DNA of 64,000 nucleotides from Montifringilla adamsi (lineage: Eukaryota; Chordata; Aves; Passeriformes; Passeridae), in contig JAGGNK010012448.1 in assembly GCA_017590115.1 (NCBI GenBank), positions 1,200,703 through 1,264,702 on the forward strand, given 5' to 3'. Shown in pieces: positions 35,901-51,259 of this stretch. The notes beneath the pieces are model-generated. The model saw only the letters and a program-made list of their open reading frames with translations. It had not been told where the DNA came from and made no database searches. The first letter of the stretch is position 1, and every line of letters starts with the position of its first letter. The position numbers and the translations under genes are program-made.

Positions 35901-38900
35901 GGAGCAGATGAGGTAAACCTCTTCTGAGCTGGTAAAGAGGTTTGCCTTATGTAGGTGAAAACAAATCAATGACTTCCCAGTTCCTTTGCAACACACATTT
36001 CTTTGCCCATTTTTATTTTACTGACATAGATAAAGTTATGGGAGAACCTTCATCTGAATATATTACAAGGAAAACCTGAAGGTGCTGAAAAACTCATAGT
36101 TTGAAATCACTGTTCTAAAGTTGAGTGTTTGATTACTTCAAAAGTTTTGAAACTTTAACTCATACAACATACATAAAGAATGTGTCACAGCATAGGAATA
36201 GTAAATATCTGTAAAGATTTAAACATGTATTTCTGGAAAATATGTAGGAGCTGAAAACTCAAAGACTCCTTGTGCAAGTACTGTTATTTAGGTGGAGGAA
36301 TAAGGAATTATACCACAGAGTCTGGGAACAGGTAAAGGCCACATAATTTGTGTGTGCTGTGGTATCCTCTCCCATCCAAAGGAATGTGTACTCAAAGACC
36401 AGTCTTACCAAAACTGTGCAGAAATAAACTGCTTAAACTTTGCTTACAGTTTGAGAATTTTTAGCTGTTGCAAGAGGGAGAGGTTGGACAGCTCACGGGA
36501 CCTTATGATCTTTTCAGAAACATTTTTTTTTTTTTCCAGAGAAATATCCCAATTCCCATGAAACTTTTCACATGAAGATGTTCTTGCGTTCAAGCTAGAA
36601 CTATGGTCAGAGACACACGTCTGTACTATGACTCAGAGCAAGCCTATGAACTCTAGTTGACAGCATCTTTTGGGCTGACAGCTACTCTGAGGTGTACCTT
36701 CTCTTACGTGAGATCCTACATCTTTTCCCTAAATGACAAAATTTGGCTTCCATACAACACTTTTCTACATTTCTTCGAAACATGAGGCACTCTCCGAGTG
36801 TTTTAGCCTACATTTTAATCTTTCCAGTGTCCCACCTATTTGCAGATTTATCTAGCTACTTTGTCCTGGCTCATTTTGCATTCCTAATAGTGTGTTTACC
36901 TTATCACTTTGAAGCTCTGCTCAGCCTTCATTGGCTTTAAAGTGAAGCTGAATCCTGCCACCTTGTGCTCAAGAAAATCAGCACATCTCTTTATTTTGGG
37001 AAGGAGAGAAAAAAGAGGAAAGGCAAAGGAAAAGTTTATTAACTACCATGTTTCTATCAAACAAGGATCTGAAGATTTAATTTTTTGAGTCCAGTTCGAT
37101 ATTACCTGAGATGTCTACTTGAGATCTTCTCAAAAGGACAATCACACTCCTAGAGACACTGTTCATACCATGGACAGCCACTTTCCATATCTCCACAGGG
37201 TTTTGAATCTGTGGCCTCCCCCATGACCTGATGGATATCCAGCCTCTCATCCTATAACCTCTCTCTGTTTGATGTCTCAAGGTATTAATCACAGTGTTCT
37301 GGTTGTGCTTGGTCACATTTGCTATGAGACCAGAACTGCTTTCTTTTCATCAATAAGAAATCACATCACAGACTGGAAGGAAAGAGCCTTCTCATTTATA
37401 AAAAAAATAAGAGTATTGTTTGAGGGTGTGGTAAAAGTAATGCTTGTAAGGACCTATGGATGTCCTTTTTCTGCTGAAGTACAAGTCAGCATTCTTTTTT
37501 CTGTATGACAGGATTCCACCAGTACCTTTCTGGTAATGCATGAATGCAAACATCATCCCAAAGGCGGTAGAATTGAAATATACTTGGGAAGGTATCTTCC
37601 TCCACCACATGCCCAATTGGGCCTCCCCTCCTCCTCACCACTGCCTTGTCCTGTACCCCTGCCCCTTCCTTCCCTTCATATTGTCACTGTGACCTCCTAC
37701 CTCAGCATCAGCCTATCTTATCCACCACTCTTGTGAGTCTCTGTGTAGCCAGACAAACAGGGCAGCCTGTTGATTCTGCAGCTATGCACTTACCACATTG
37801 GATGCTTGGTACCAAACATAAATGGTGTGCCTATCTGTAAGACTTCAGCAACAGACATCCCAAAGCAACTGGTCAGCACTAATATTCTATTTTGCTGGGT
37901 TATTTCCAAACAGTGTTTGTTTAGGTTAAGTTTATATTAATTGCATGGATTTCCTCAGTTCATAGAAGTAATTTCTTCCTCAGATAACTCAGTTGACTCT
38001 CTACAAGTCTGTTTGCACATACATATTTTGTTGTGCAAATCATGCTTGTCTTTCTAATTACAAAGATTCGACAGGTGGGAAATAGCACCATAATAAAAAT
38101 CTGACAGCCAGTTCTGAGTTTTCTCCCCATTTAAAAGCTGTCCAAACTGTAAGGATTTTTTTGGCCATGTTGAGCCAATGATATTCTGAATCTTCCTTTA
38201 GAGTAGTCAAGGTAAAATAAGATAAATAAGAAAAAAAAAAAAGAAAAAGAAAAAGAAAGACTCCCCAACATGCAGTCTCCAGTACATTAATTTAAAAGAT
38301 CCAAAATCATCAGTCATCTGAAAATTTAGTTACTGGAACATTGCAAGCTAGCTTCATTTAGCACAAGTTACTGAGTTACAGCTGCTCTCATCATTTACAT
38401 TCACACAGACTATATAATATTTTGCGTTGCTTGTGGTAATGATTTTAACTCCTTGTCCTTCTAGGCTACAGCAAATACAGAGACCTGAAGAAAGGTCTGT
38501 AATTTATTGCTCAAGATAGATATCATTTAGGTTTTGATGCAGATATGCTTATCATGGTTGTGCTAGTTAATATTTCATTCTAACAGAGAGCAAATCTCAT
38601 TATAAGGCCTGTTTCTCCAAGGGGAAATACTGCTTGTACGGCTGTGTTCATTGTTGATAGCACACAGAGGACACAGTAATTGCGTTCCAAAACTACTGAT
38701 GGTGTCTGAGCTTGCCTCTTGTCACAATGGCACAGATAACAGCCATGAGCAGTGATAAGCAGTCAAACCAGGAGAGACCTAGAAGGTCAGAAATCAATTG
38801 CTTCCAACTGATCGATTTAGGACTGACAGATCCTCATGGTTGGTATAGCAGCTGTAAAGGGAGGTAATTATTCCAGTTATGGATAATATACTGTGAATGT

Positions 38901-40378
38901 CTTGGTAAATCCAATCTTCATCTAACTGAAAATCATGTGTACAGGACAATGATTAATTTTTTTTTCCCTTTTTTAAGAATATTGGTACTAGAGATTAATA
39001 ATACGTAAATGTAATACTTGTTAATGGTTTCTGTTTCCTGTTTGACTCTTCCTGTGTCTATTTGTATTTTACATAGCTTGGTGCAACTTCTATACAATAG
39101 AAGAATTTACATGATATTAACTCTTTTTCAGACTGAGCAAGAAGAAAATAGGAAAACTTTTATAAAAGGCCTGGTAATTTCTTTGCAGTACAATAAAGTA
39201 TTCTGCTCCCAGAAAATGTCTATCTTTCTCACTGTTTATGGAATAATCTCTTGATGCTGACAGCTGCTCTCTGGCCTGACTTGAAAGAACATATTGACAA
39301 GTTTGCTGCAAAGTCACTCTGCTATCTTCTGGAGGTTTCCCTCAAGATTCAAGATTATTTTCACGATACAGTCTAGCACGGAAGCTGTGCAGATCCCTTT
39401 AACACTTTTTCCGGCCTTCTGTCTCCCTACATCCTCTCCCTGCCTCAACTACTTATGAAGCCTCTCCCTTGCTGATTACTTTCTATGGTTTCCAGAGCCT
39501 TTAGTGACCACCAAGATTTTCTGATCTTTTTGTATTTTCCTACAGAGTCTTCTCCTCTCCACAACACCTGGTATTGCTCACAGGGCATAAGGGACTTTCT
39601 TACATAATGTTCTGCAGGTTTCTATGGTACTTCCACTCAGTTTCCCACAGCAACCATACAGAGCAGGAGACATTTTAAGATGTACCATCATCAGTTATAA
39701 ATCCTTCTCACAAGATTGAGATAACATTGTTTCTTCACATGGTCATGTCCAGCTAAGACAGAAGCACCATTTGGTGTCAGTCTTCTAAGTTCAACAATAT
39801 TGTCTTGTGCCTCTGAGTCAAAGAAAGAGCTGATAGTCATCATTCTGGTGACAAGAAATGCAAAAAAAGTTTAAAGTCTGGAAACATTTGGATTTTGAAA
39901 ATGTTAGCTTAAATCACTGTGGGTTTGGTACCTTAGTCAAATGTCTAGGTAAGGCAGTGTCCAGCTGCCTCCCCCAAGCAGCTGGACCAGTTAGATTAAG
40001 CACATTAAATACAATTCTGTCTAGAAACAATGCTGAACTAATGACTGTTGTCAGTATTCACAGTCATTTAAGGTGAATTCACCTTACATCTTAGGTCCTA
40101 AAGATAAAGTTGGTGAAAAATTCTTATCACCTTTACTGAAGCTTACCTATAATGCACAGCTTAGTCCTCAGCAGTTAAATCCTGTTTGGGTTGTACTTTT
40201 TTGCTTTGCCTCATGCGCCATCTGTTAGCTTGAAATTGCAATGTAGCAAAAGTTTATACCTGCTTTCAGTGGAATTTGCTTTCAGTTTTTGAACATATTA
40301 TCTTTCTTAGATGTATGAAAATTCTTGTTAGTGTATTCTATTCATGCCCAAAATACTTGATTTTGTTGTATTCCTGCA

Positions 40379-40449
40379 GGTTTTTTGGTTTTTTTGGTTT
40401 TGTTTTTGGTTTTGTTTTTTTTTTTTTTTTTTTTTTGGGGTTTTTTTTT
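40379..40449 (+). repeat. T/G-rich low-complexity tract
   Basis: GGTTTT- and GTTTTT-type units ending in a T run, GGGG and another T run. Confidence 0.9.
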
Positions 40450-42458
40450 GTCAACAATCCATGCTGATGCCTAAATTTTCACTAAATGTATTTTCACTTG
40501 AACATTTGATCCACAAATTACAGGGCAAAAAGGACCTTCTATCAAACTCATCTGCATAAGGCAGTTAATACTTGTTTTTCCTCCATCATTTGCAGTTTTA
40601 TTACTAATCTTACCTGAAGAACACCTTCTCTCTTCAGAGACTGGTACTTTTACTTGTCATTTACATAGGCAATGCTTTTTGGAATCTGTTCCCATCAGAA
40701 GTACTTCCTAATGGCATCTCTTTCTCCCAGGGCCACTACTGTCAGATGCCACACCTCACTCATGTCATAGGGCTTCTCCTAAACTTTTTACGTAAATACA
40801 AATATATAGGTGAGGTAACTAACAACACCAGTGGCACATTAGCTGCAGTGTTCAGGTTTTTTCTAGACCTTTTATCTCTTCAGCTATTTCAGCATTTAGT
40901 CCATCCCAGCTGGAGAGACAAGCAGATGAAATAACAGGAGATGAACTCACCCTGTAACAGGGAAAATAAACGCTTACTGTGGATTCATTGCTCCCCACAC
41001 TTAAGAGACGAGGTTGGCATGACACGTTCAAGTTATTCCTTACAAGTACCACTGACCACTTATCTCTGCAGTAAAAAATTCTCTGATTTTGTTAGCAATT
41101 TGGTCCCACACCTAAAAAAGAAGCTGAAAAAATCCAGAAGTTTGATATCAAACATTATACCTGTTGACATCAAACAAACACAGCCTTTTTTAGCTGTGCC
41201 CATTTTAATCTGCTTTTGAAGACCTCTCCTGGAGAATCTTCTGAAGAAAGATTTTCCTTAGCAGCAGAGGTGCACTTTAGCATCAGGATTTATCTTACTA
41301 CATGTGGAATTTCACATCATAACTCTATGTTTCTTTTATATTTAGTCAGGAGAGATGGACAGTGGTTGAAATATCTCACCCTACATTAAAGTCTGATCCA
41401 TGTCAGATTGATCATTTCCTGAAAGTATCTATTTCTCTACTGATTGCAAGGTGACTACCTAGATGTGGAAGCTTTTATTCCAGATGCATATATTTAAGTG
41501 ACTCTCCTTGATCATTTCATCCCACAAAAAATATTTCATGATTACAAGTCATTTTTTATCTCTGTCAATGAAGTTAAAAGATAAGAAAGAGCATTCTCCA
41601 GAAAAACAATGAGCAAAATCCCCTTCAATTTCATGTGTATCACGTTCCAGTACAGTTTGTATATTTACAAGGTTAATTTCACTGACTAATAGCCAGTAAT
41701 ATTTTGTTTTCATCTTGATTCAAGCAGACGATTCTTCATCAAGTCTACATGTAGTGGAATTCTTTTGCCAAAGATGTAGCTGTTCAACAACCAAGTGTGT
41801 TATAAGACACACGCACATACCTGTAACAGTCCAGTTTTTGCTTTTTGTTTCTGCCCCTCAGGAGTCTCATGCTTTCAGAGTAATTGATTGGTGTTTTCTT
41901 GCTGAATCCCAGCTACTCAAATACTTCAACCTATTTTAACCAATGAAGCAGAGCCCTTATGAAGCAAAGTAATTTCTGAAATCTAGCCTAAAAGCTCATG
42001 TTCTTGTAGTCCATTCCTGTTAATTTATCTACCCCAGGAATCTTTCTTCCTGTCTACTGTCCTCACCAGTATTCAAAATCCCACTATTCATTTTCTTTTA
42101 GTGCCTACACTTAGAATGAAACATCTTCTGTGCAGCATTCTTCTTCTTGGCACATGACCATGCCTCACTAGAGCTTTGTGCCGCCATATCAGCCAGGGAT
42201 TTTCCAGTATTTTGTAGAGAAGTAAAATTTTCTAAAGTCAGGGTTCACAGATGGTCAAATCCATTTCATGTGTTAGTTTTGCCCTCTAGTACAGGTAATA
42301 GTTGCCCACAGTTGGAAGTGAGTAACTCTCTCGTTGCTGGTCCAGTCCAGATTCTGCTGCAGCTGCAGAGCTTTCACCAAGCCTGGTCCAGGTGTCCCTG
42401 GCCTTTCCACTTCTTTCCACTTGTGTCACTATTCTTGAAGGCTGAGGTACTTATGTTA

Positions 42459-42489
42459 AAAAAAAAAAAAAAAAAGGGGGGGTTTTTTC
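42459..42489 (+). repeat. Poly-A, G run and T run
   Basis: About 18 A followed by seven G and a short T run. A low-complexity block of the kind prone to sequencing error. Confidence 0.85.
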
Positions 42490-44756
42490 TATCATTTCTT
42501 TAAAGGAAGGAGTCTCGTGTCCTACTTCACAGCTCAAGAGGAGTCACTGAGAAGTGGTTAGTCTTCTTTCCCATCACTATATATGGTGTTTTGACAGGAT
42601 TTGTTTCATGGAATGACTCTTGCATAGCAGTCCATAAAACTTTTTTTAATTTGAGAGGCAGTGGAGCAGTTGAAGAGATTTCCAGGCCTTCATCCACCCA
42701 GAGATTCTGGTCATAAGAACATGTAGGATGGACACAATCCCTTGCATGCTGTTTGAAGCACAAGCAGTATTTCTTGAAAGGCAGATGGCCTGATGGCTAA
42801 AAGGTTAAAAGCTTTGTCAAACATGTGTGTGCATTGCCATTGATTGTGGATTTTATGGTATTTAAGTGTACTGTGAAAGGAAACCACTGATGTAGGTCCC
42901 TCTCCTTGTCATCCTTACTCAATCCCAGTGTGAAACCACCTTACAGATTCAATTTATTAATTGACCACAGAATGTGGGTCAAAGGACTGAAGTACAATAG
43001 ATGATAGCTACTGCGGTTTGTTAAATCTGGGTACCTGGAAGTTCACTGCAGCTTCAGTGTAACTTTCTATGTGGTGAGAGAACTAACAAAAAACCAGGGT
43101 TGAGTTGACACAATACATCTAGCATAGCTGAAAAAAATCTTTTCAGGTTGTTATTGTTAAAACGCAGACCTTCAGAGTTCATTTCAGGACCTCATTTCAC
43201 TTGGCAGACTTAGGCACGTGTGGAAAAGAATGTTACTGTTCTGAAAAGCAAGAAAGGAAATACTAAGAATATCATCAATAAGATGATATGCAAAACTTAC
43301 ATGCAAAACTCACCATTAAGATTATATGCAAATTGCATAAGGTTTTTAATACTTCTAGGACTGCTTAATTCTTTCTGTTATGGTCTTTTGACCTGAAGTT
43401 AAAAGAAATAGTTTGCCTTGCTTCCTTAGTTGTACCTGGATTTGTAAAATTTGTATTTAATTTAAAAGGTAAGATACAGAAGAAATAAACAATGATAACA
43501 GAAATTATAAGTGATGGTACAACAACATGCATTTGTGATTTAATTAATAATAGACTAGTATATACACAATACACTTTTGTTTACAATAATATATAACCAT
43601 TAGCATTATTCTTCCCAAGCATTTTTGTAGTCTAAAAAGCTTATGTAATATATTTATGGTATTTAGAGAATTAGTGTGGTAGCACAGTCTCAGAAGTCAC
43701 TGGTACAACTAGTATTTGGTAAAAATTATCCAAGATCACAAATGCACTGTGTTCTGTTGACCTAGAAATGCAGACCATAAGCACAAGGATGCAAACCCTT
43801 TAAAACTGAAAAAACAGAAATCACATTCCTCTTCAAGCAAAGCAGCAGCCATGAAAATATGTTCTGACTGTTGCTGCTTTTGGATTAAGTTCCTGTCCTG
43901 ATTACTTAGAATGATTCCTGAGAATTCAGTCATATGAAGACCAATGTATTGATTAAAAAATTGTAAAAAAGTATAAAAACCATGCAGTCCCTTTTTAAAA
44001 TAGATACTATTTCTTCCATTTCTTAAGGTACTGTGGTTTTGTGGAGTCACCATGTGCATTAACACATTTGTCTGCACATCCTAAGCATTATCCATGCTGG
44101 TAACTCAGGTAAAATGAGGAAGCTGTTCAATTGTCACTTGAGACAACTTGGAAAAAGGGGATTTTTTTGCCTCAGTAGTGTGAAGCAAAAAAAAAAAAAA
44201 AAAATTAAAAAAATATTGAAAATGTCTCTTACTTGAGGCTAAACACAAGATTTTGCTCTGCAAAATCAGGAGCATCTTTGAGAACTTGCCAAGACACCTC
44301 AAAGCAGAGCACAGAGTGATAATTGTTGGTTGTAGAATGGTCTCCCATGAGAACATTCTTGGATGTACCAACACTTGGCACATCTAAAGTCATATCAAAT
44401 AAAGCAGTATAAACTCTGCTGTAAGGCATAGACTTTCACTGGCATGCTAATGTTCTAGGCTTTTACCCTAGTGATGCCCAATATCATCTTCTAATTACCA
44501 AACCTGTGACATGGCACTTCTTTTTAAAGTCATTTTCATGTTTGTGTAAATTCAGGGCTGAGTCAAAAGTTGTTTGCCATTATGCTAAATCAGACTTTTT
44601 TCTGCATTTAAAATTAATACTGCCTTTTTGGAGTTATGAGGTGGAAAAATGAAGAAGCAGTTCATCTCTCAGTGAAGTTCACTCCGTTTTCTGTGCCACT
44701 TCTTGTGTGTCGTTTCTCTATAGAAGGTGATCTGATCTCACAGAACATCCCTTAGC

Positions 44757-44786
44757 TTTTTATTTATTTATTTATTTATTTATTAT
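44757..44786 (+). repeat. TTTA tetranucleotide microsatellite
   Basis: At least six consecutive TTTA units. Confidence 0.92.
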
Positions 44787-47700
44787 CATCTATACATTGG
44801 CCCAGATGATTTCAGAAACTGTGAAAGTGGTTGTTCCTAACTGAAAAATTGCTCAGTGTGTTGTTACAGGCACTTAATTGACCATTTGATTTTTAAGCTC
44901 AATCTCAGTCTGAGAAGGTCAATTATTTTGAGGTTTTTCATGCTTTTTGACTGCAGGGTGTGACAGCACTCTGTGAGAAATGTAAAGTAATAAGGGAATA
45001 CAGTAGCATTTTGAACCCTGATTAAAGGAAAACAAAGCAAATAATAAGAGTAGTATGCCAAGTGTAAACGTAGGAATAATGCTGGAGTGTTCTTAATAGA
45101 GGCCTGGGGCACTGGAGTAAGTCAGGCCGTGCTGAGTGTTCAAAACTATCTTTCTCGACAGTGTAATTATCTCTTTGTCTGGCAATAATGGTGCTAAAAA
45201 CTGTGCTTTCACAAAAAATACAGTAAGACAAAAGGCCTGACTCAACAACGAGTTACCCTGCTTTTGTGTCATAGTAACCCCTCTGAAAACAAGCTGAAGC
45301 AAAAAGATGTAACTGGGTGTTGAAGATGTTAATCTAGCTCATCTCAAGGAAAAGATTTCCACTTGCCAGTTTTGCTTACTAAAAACATCTTACTTTGTTG
45401 AAACAGAACATGAAACAATGTTCCATAGCATTATATTTAAGCTGCACAATCTTATAAATGTCATAGCAAACTACAAGAATTATATTCTACTTCTCATCTA
45501 TGTTTTATGGGCATTGTCATCACGAATTGTTGATACTCACAATCTTCAAAATATTTTTCTTAGCATGCAAAGCAAAAGAAGCTATACTGTATTTTGAGAG
45601 AGATTCCATATGAAGGCAAGCAATCAAGGCAGAAGAGTTTTTACTTTTGCTTCAAAATGTAGGTAATTTCTGAAGAAAAGTTGTATCTGAAAACAGGAAC
45701 AAATATTATTGCTGGATTGCTGAAAGAAGAGGTTGGCCCTATGCAATTTAAAGACCCCTAGAAAGGGTGAATATAAATAACAAATACATGTCTTGGAGTA
45801 ATCCTAGACTTTGTAAATCATTCATTTTGCTACTTGAAAGACCCTTTGAATGTGTCACCTGGTACCAGAGAAGAGATCCAGGATCACAATGAGACTTGGA
45901 AAAAAAATTGCAGAGGTTTTAGCCATTTAATTATATTTTTTGTGAGGCTGAAGGAATACTGCAGAGATTACCCCCTGTAACACAGGGCATCTGCCTAAGG
46001 CATTGAATTCCAGGCACTCCCAAGGGTTCACCAATGTAACTTTTAGTCTTGGTGTTGAGTAGTGGGTAACCAGTGCAAAACCAGTGGGCCCGTGGGAATT
46101 CCTGTCAGAAAGAATTGCCAGAATAATAAGTATGACCTAGCTGAATCCAGAGCCTCACAAGTCACAGTTCCCAAATTCAGAGTGATAATCAAGGCACATA
46201 AAATAAATGCCTAGTAATTTCCCAAGAAAATACAGCTATGTTCTGAGCCAGGTACCAAACCAAGAACTAACTGGGTCACTGTTCAGATAAATGAGCTCTT
46301 TTATTGGATAACTTTCATTTGGATGGTTGGTTTTGCTTTAGCTTTACCCTTTTTTGCAAATAAAATATTTACTAAAAGCATCATTTTATCCCATGCATGA
46401 AGCTATTTCCAAAGAAAAGCATTCCTGCTACTCCTCTCAGAAGACTATAGAGAGAGGTGTGGATTGCAGCATGTGGAGCCATAGAAACAACATCCCTAAT
46501 TGTGCATTATTGAGGGAATTGTGATGGTTTTGCAACTTGAAAACTTTGAGAAACTTTTCAACACCTTTTGAACGATCAGAATTGAACATTAGTCAGACAG
46601 GAGAAGTGTGAAACCAGTGATATTCTCCTGCAAATTTCTGGGGAATGATGTTATTCTATTTCTAAATTTTCTTAACTTGTTCTTATAGGATTCGCCTAAA
46701 CTATAAGAAATGAACACCATCTCCAAATAGATTGATAATTTTTTTCTCCATCCCTGTACTTCATTCTCTTTCAATATTAGAAATCATTTGGGACAATTTA
46801 AACTTCATTCAGCAAATTGATTTTCTAATGGTAAATTCCTATGCTTTGTGTGCACAGCATTCTTATTATTCTGTGCAGACCAGGCCTTTTAACAGTAAAA
46901 AAATAGAAGTTCCTGTAAGTGTTGTTCAGGTTTCTCTATCTTCAGAGAGCAAACTCATGGAAATTTTTATAACTATATCAAATACTTCTTGCCTTTGCAT
47001 GCTATGATTCTCTTTCCTGGATCAGAAATTTAGAGATTCAACTCACAGGCTGTGAGCTTGCCTCCTACATGAAGCTGACATCACAGTTAATTAAAAGAAA
47101 GTCACCGTACTACTGGCATTCTTGAGGAGGCATTAGTGTAGCACATTCTGGACAGCATACAACTCCTACAAATTATACCATAAATTGCTTGGCGCAGACA
47201 CAAGCTCTCATCATTAAAGGAAAGTAGAAGAATACTTTTGGGATTCCTGATGTAGGGTAAAAACAACAAAACCCCCCCAGTTATTCAATCTTCGGGGATG
47301 AAAAGCACAAAAACTACATTAGTGGGTACCTGATGGCAAGGTGTAAACTGCATAAGATTGCACCAGACAATGCTAAGAGGTAGTAGCTGCCACTAATTCC
47401 TCAACAGAAGTAGGAAGTTCTTATGCTCCTCTCATATCTCTTTTGTAACAGGATATGTTCATTCATTTATTTCCCAGGATGAGGATGAGCACAGCAGATA
47501 TATTCACACTTACCCCATTATTCTGTATTTCTAGGCATTTTGTTCAACAATGATAACAGATGAGTGAATAATACTTACTGTCTCCTCTCAGCCAAGTATT
47601 CAGAGTCCAAACTCAGTTACTTTTGAAGCTGTCTGCACTCCTGTTGGTTGATGAACCCTCGATCTTTGTCAATTTTTGTTTTAGATCAGGACTTCCTGGT

Positions 47701-49349
47701 AAAGCTGATGTCTGTGGCAAGCCTTCTTGACTTCTTGATTCCCAGAAAACGCAGAGAATAGACACCCCAGTGACTATGACTCACACTTGGAAGCTACTGC
47801 AGGTCCCAGCTCAGAAGCTCTCCTGTGTTGTCTTGACTCATCAACAGTGTAAAACAATCTATGATCTCTGAACACTGCTCATTACAGACGAACTGAAAAG
47901 AAGAAAGAAAATAAAATGAAGCTCACTTCTGTTTATAACCACATTTTCACTGCAATAGTTAGAAGTATCTTTTCTCTGCCATACTTTGTTGTTTTGTCTT
48001 CTTCAAAGTCATCTTCTACTCTGAGCTGGATAGAGATTCTAATTTCTAAAGAGAAGAAACCCATTTTTTAGTTGTTTTTAGGGTAAAAATTTAATAAAGC
48101 AGCTCATTAAATAAATTGGTTCAGTTTCCTGGATATGTCTCATGTTCTGTCTAATGTGCAGAGAAAGATTTGATTGCCAAAGCAATCAAATAGCCAAGAA
48201 TATTTATGTTTTGCTAACTGTTTCTCCTAGTCAATAATCCTGTTAACATGTAAGGTGTGGCATACCCTCATATCTGTAATCATAGGTGCCTAGGAACAAA
48301 TCACATGTGTGCAAACATGCGGCTTTTTTTCCAGAGGGATAGTAAAGGATAAATGCTTTTTCTCCATTACAGATTAGATTAGACTGATTAGGAACATCTA
48401 TAACTCACATGCATGGTCTGTGGTGCATCCATTTAGGGCAATAGTAGATCCCTTGGGTCATCTCTTAGTCAGAAACTGCAGGCACACTTCCCTGCTCTTC
48501 TGCCAACACATGCATTCCAGACACTAGACAGCACCAGCAGTGTCCTCCCCATGTTTTTTTCTCGTGTTTGAAAAGGAAATTTGAGGCATAGCTTATCCCA
48601 AAAGGTTACAAATCTGGGCAGCTGGGATCCTCCAGATTCAGCTATGAGATCTGGAGTGACAGCCAACATTTTTCCACAAATCCTTATAGCTGAGAGGTGT
48701 TGCAGACCTTCAAGCCTGTGATGTTAGACCTCTCTGAATTTCCTGAGTTCACTCGTAGTTGTGTGGACTAGTTCAGGATGAGGAGAATGATCTGAAAAGG
48801 AAGGTGGATCATATTAGAAGTTACCAATATCATCCCATGTCCTTAAATCTCTAGAGGTCTACATTGTTCAGAGAAAGAAAAGAGAAATAGAGTGTGTTTT
48901 TTTAACACCATGCAGAAAACTTTATTAAATCACTGTTTCTTATTTGAAAGAAAATCAGCAAAAAGAGGTTTTATGAACTATAATATACATGTGGCAAATG
49001 CAATGTTTTAAGAGACTTGCATTTTCAAAATAGGTGGTTCATATGAGTGAACAAAGTTACTGTTCTGCTACGCAAAATTCCTGTACTTATGGGATTGAAC
49101 AGCTAAACATGAAACAGGAAGGAAAAGAAAAGAAGAAAACAATGGGAAAAAGTTTTGCTTTAAGTAGACAAGCTCATTTATTTGTTTTGTTCCTACGCTT
49201 CACAACTGTAATACAGTATAAACCAGCTAAAAGTCAAATTCACCCTATGAGATAACTGGCTTTTCACTTCTTCATTTGAGTCACAGCCAGGTGGTGAATC
49301 CAGTCAAAAATGTCATATCTCAAACTGCTGACAATCTAATCAGAATTTC

Positions 49350-49812
49350 CTGACAGTTTTTAGTCCACAAGTGCCCTGCCAGGCAGCCAGATAAGCAGAT
49401 CTTCGCCTTCTCACACAGGAAGCACCGTTTGCAGGGATTGACAGACACAGACTCTGCTATGCCAGCAAAGCAAAGCCAGTTTATTACACAGTTTACCAGT
49501 ATTTATAGGTCACTGCTCATACAAAATTTTCCATTCAGACCCCTTTGTCTTGGTCCCCTTTAGAAACACAATCTTCTCGATACTCCGTCTTACACTGGCA
49601 ATGTACTTGTTAAACTCTTTTGCCAAGCAATGTCCTTGTTATCTCTTCTCTCGTCAGAGCAGTCAGCATCACCAGACACAATGTCTTCACTTCTGTTCTT
49701 GCCTTGAGTTTGTCTCTCCCTCAGCTTTCGCTGTATCAGGGCCAGGAGGTCAGAGGCACTACCCAGCTCAGCTTCTGTAGCTGTCTGATCTTCCACACAC
49801 AAGTCCATTACA
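49350..49812 (-). mobile_element. Probable ERV solo LTR, minus orientation
   Basis: On the minus strand the block starts with TGTAATGGACTTGTGTG (49812) and contains an AATAAA polyadenylation signal (49485-49480). About 20 bases later come GCTTTGCTGGCATAGCAG and a U5-like GCAAACGGTGCTTCCTGTG stretch. This order (TG start, signal in the 3' half, short downstream part) is what a retroviral LTR looks like. The U5 end and target-site duplication were not resolved. No gag, pol or env sequence is next to it, so it would be a solo LTR. The family is not assigned. Confidence 0.6.
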
Positions 49813-51255
49813 GTTTTCTGCTAGAGAAGAAAGATGTCAAGCTACTTTATTTTTCTCTCCTCTGCTTCCATGTCTTCAATGTCTTTTGATATGTTTTGGG
49901 AAGGGTTGAGGGTTTGGTTTTTTTTGTGGTTTTGGGGTGGGTTTTGTTTTGTCTGGTTGGTTAGTTTTATTTGATGTTTTTGTAGTTATTGAGGAGATTA
50001 ACTACAATTTAAATTAATTCATCTCCATCTTTCATTTTCTCAGTATCTTTCATGTGCGTGGAAATTTGGCCTTAACTTTTTGGAAACCTCTAAAAGATCA
50101 TTTAACTGATATTTAGAGCACCTAGGAAAGAGTGGCTACAAAACTAAAAATGAGAAGCATCTGTGACTTCCAAGAAAGTATTTAAAACAAAGTGTGAAAT
50201 GGTATTAGCTTGCTTGTAGATCAGATCCAGATAGCTCAATACAGTCCATGCTCTGTGGACATTTTTATTCCTGTTAAAAATTTAAAAGGTAGCCTTTTAA
50301 TGTCTTTGCATTAACATAAATTGTAGTCAGTCTTTAAAACAATCAGAGAGATGGTATTAAAAGCATATTAATAATAAAACAGATGCTTTAAAAAAACTTA
50401 GTAACAACCTGAGTCTACTTTATATTTCATAGAGCTTGCCTGGCTGAGAATTACTGTATTTCAGTCAAATTTCAGCCGCGAGTGGAAAATTCTAACTTTT
50501 CACTGAAAAAACAAGACTTGATTATCCTGGTTAGTTACTTTTTAAGAACAAAATGCCACTTTGGTCCTTGAATTAACTTCTCAAATCAATTAGTGTAATT
50601 TACTTCTAAGGACTGAGGCTGAAGTATGAAACAGTTATCCACGGAGGATTAAACAATACTGTCTAATCAGGACAGAGACTTTTTTCTCTGTTAGAAATTA
50701 CAACAGAAGAAGGAGTACCTGTCATTGTTAACCTCCTGTAGTTTCACCAGCAAGAAAGTTTCCAGAAGCAAGGCTTGACCACAGCTAGTACAGGATCTGA
50801 ATAGCAAAGTACAGAAAAGAACATCCTTAGCAGGTTCATCCTCAGATATGCTCACAGGTCTGCATTTACTCTACTGCCAGGGTGTAAGAGAAAAATTTTA
50901 AAGATAGCTTTAGAGCCATTAGTATTACTTAGAAACATCTTCTGTATCCTTTGTCTTGCCAGCCTCCTTAACTTTAGTGCTCTATTTTAATCCTATGCTA
51001 GATTTCAATAGAATACAGTGACTTTTTCCATGTTCTCAGTGCTTGTACTACTTATTTTGTGACACCCAACCTTGCCAATAGCACATACGCACATGTTGCT
51101 TTAAGAATACAGATCGAGCTGTACAGATGTACTGACATAACTACATAGCCATTTGTCTCTGTCTAGTGACAAATTTTAGGAGAAAACACACTGGAAAGAG
51201 TGTTTTTTTCTCTAAAGAAAAGGGCTCCAACAATCCCTTTTAGCCAATGAGAGAA
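49813..51255. other. Intergenic, no recognised feature
   Basis: AT-rich sequence with a G/T-rich low-complexity stretch at about 49905-49985 (GGTTTTG-type units). Nothing else recognised. Confidence 0.7.
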
Positions 51256-51259
51256 ATTG

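Larger units (their letters stand above)
33566..49345. other. Upstream flank with no recognised gene
   Basis: About 16 kb of AT-rich sequence 5' of NTRK2. All open frames are short (mostly under 120 codons), scattered over both strands and not recognised. It contains simple repeats (38229-38260 A/G-rich, 40379-40449 T/G-rich, 42459-42482, 44190-44216, 44757-44786). Non-coding NTRK2 5' exons could lie here. One GGTG-GTAAGTG minus-strand donor-like site sits at 33751, but I have no further evidence. Confidence 0.7.
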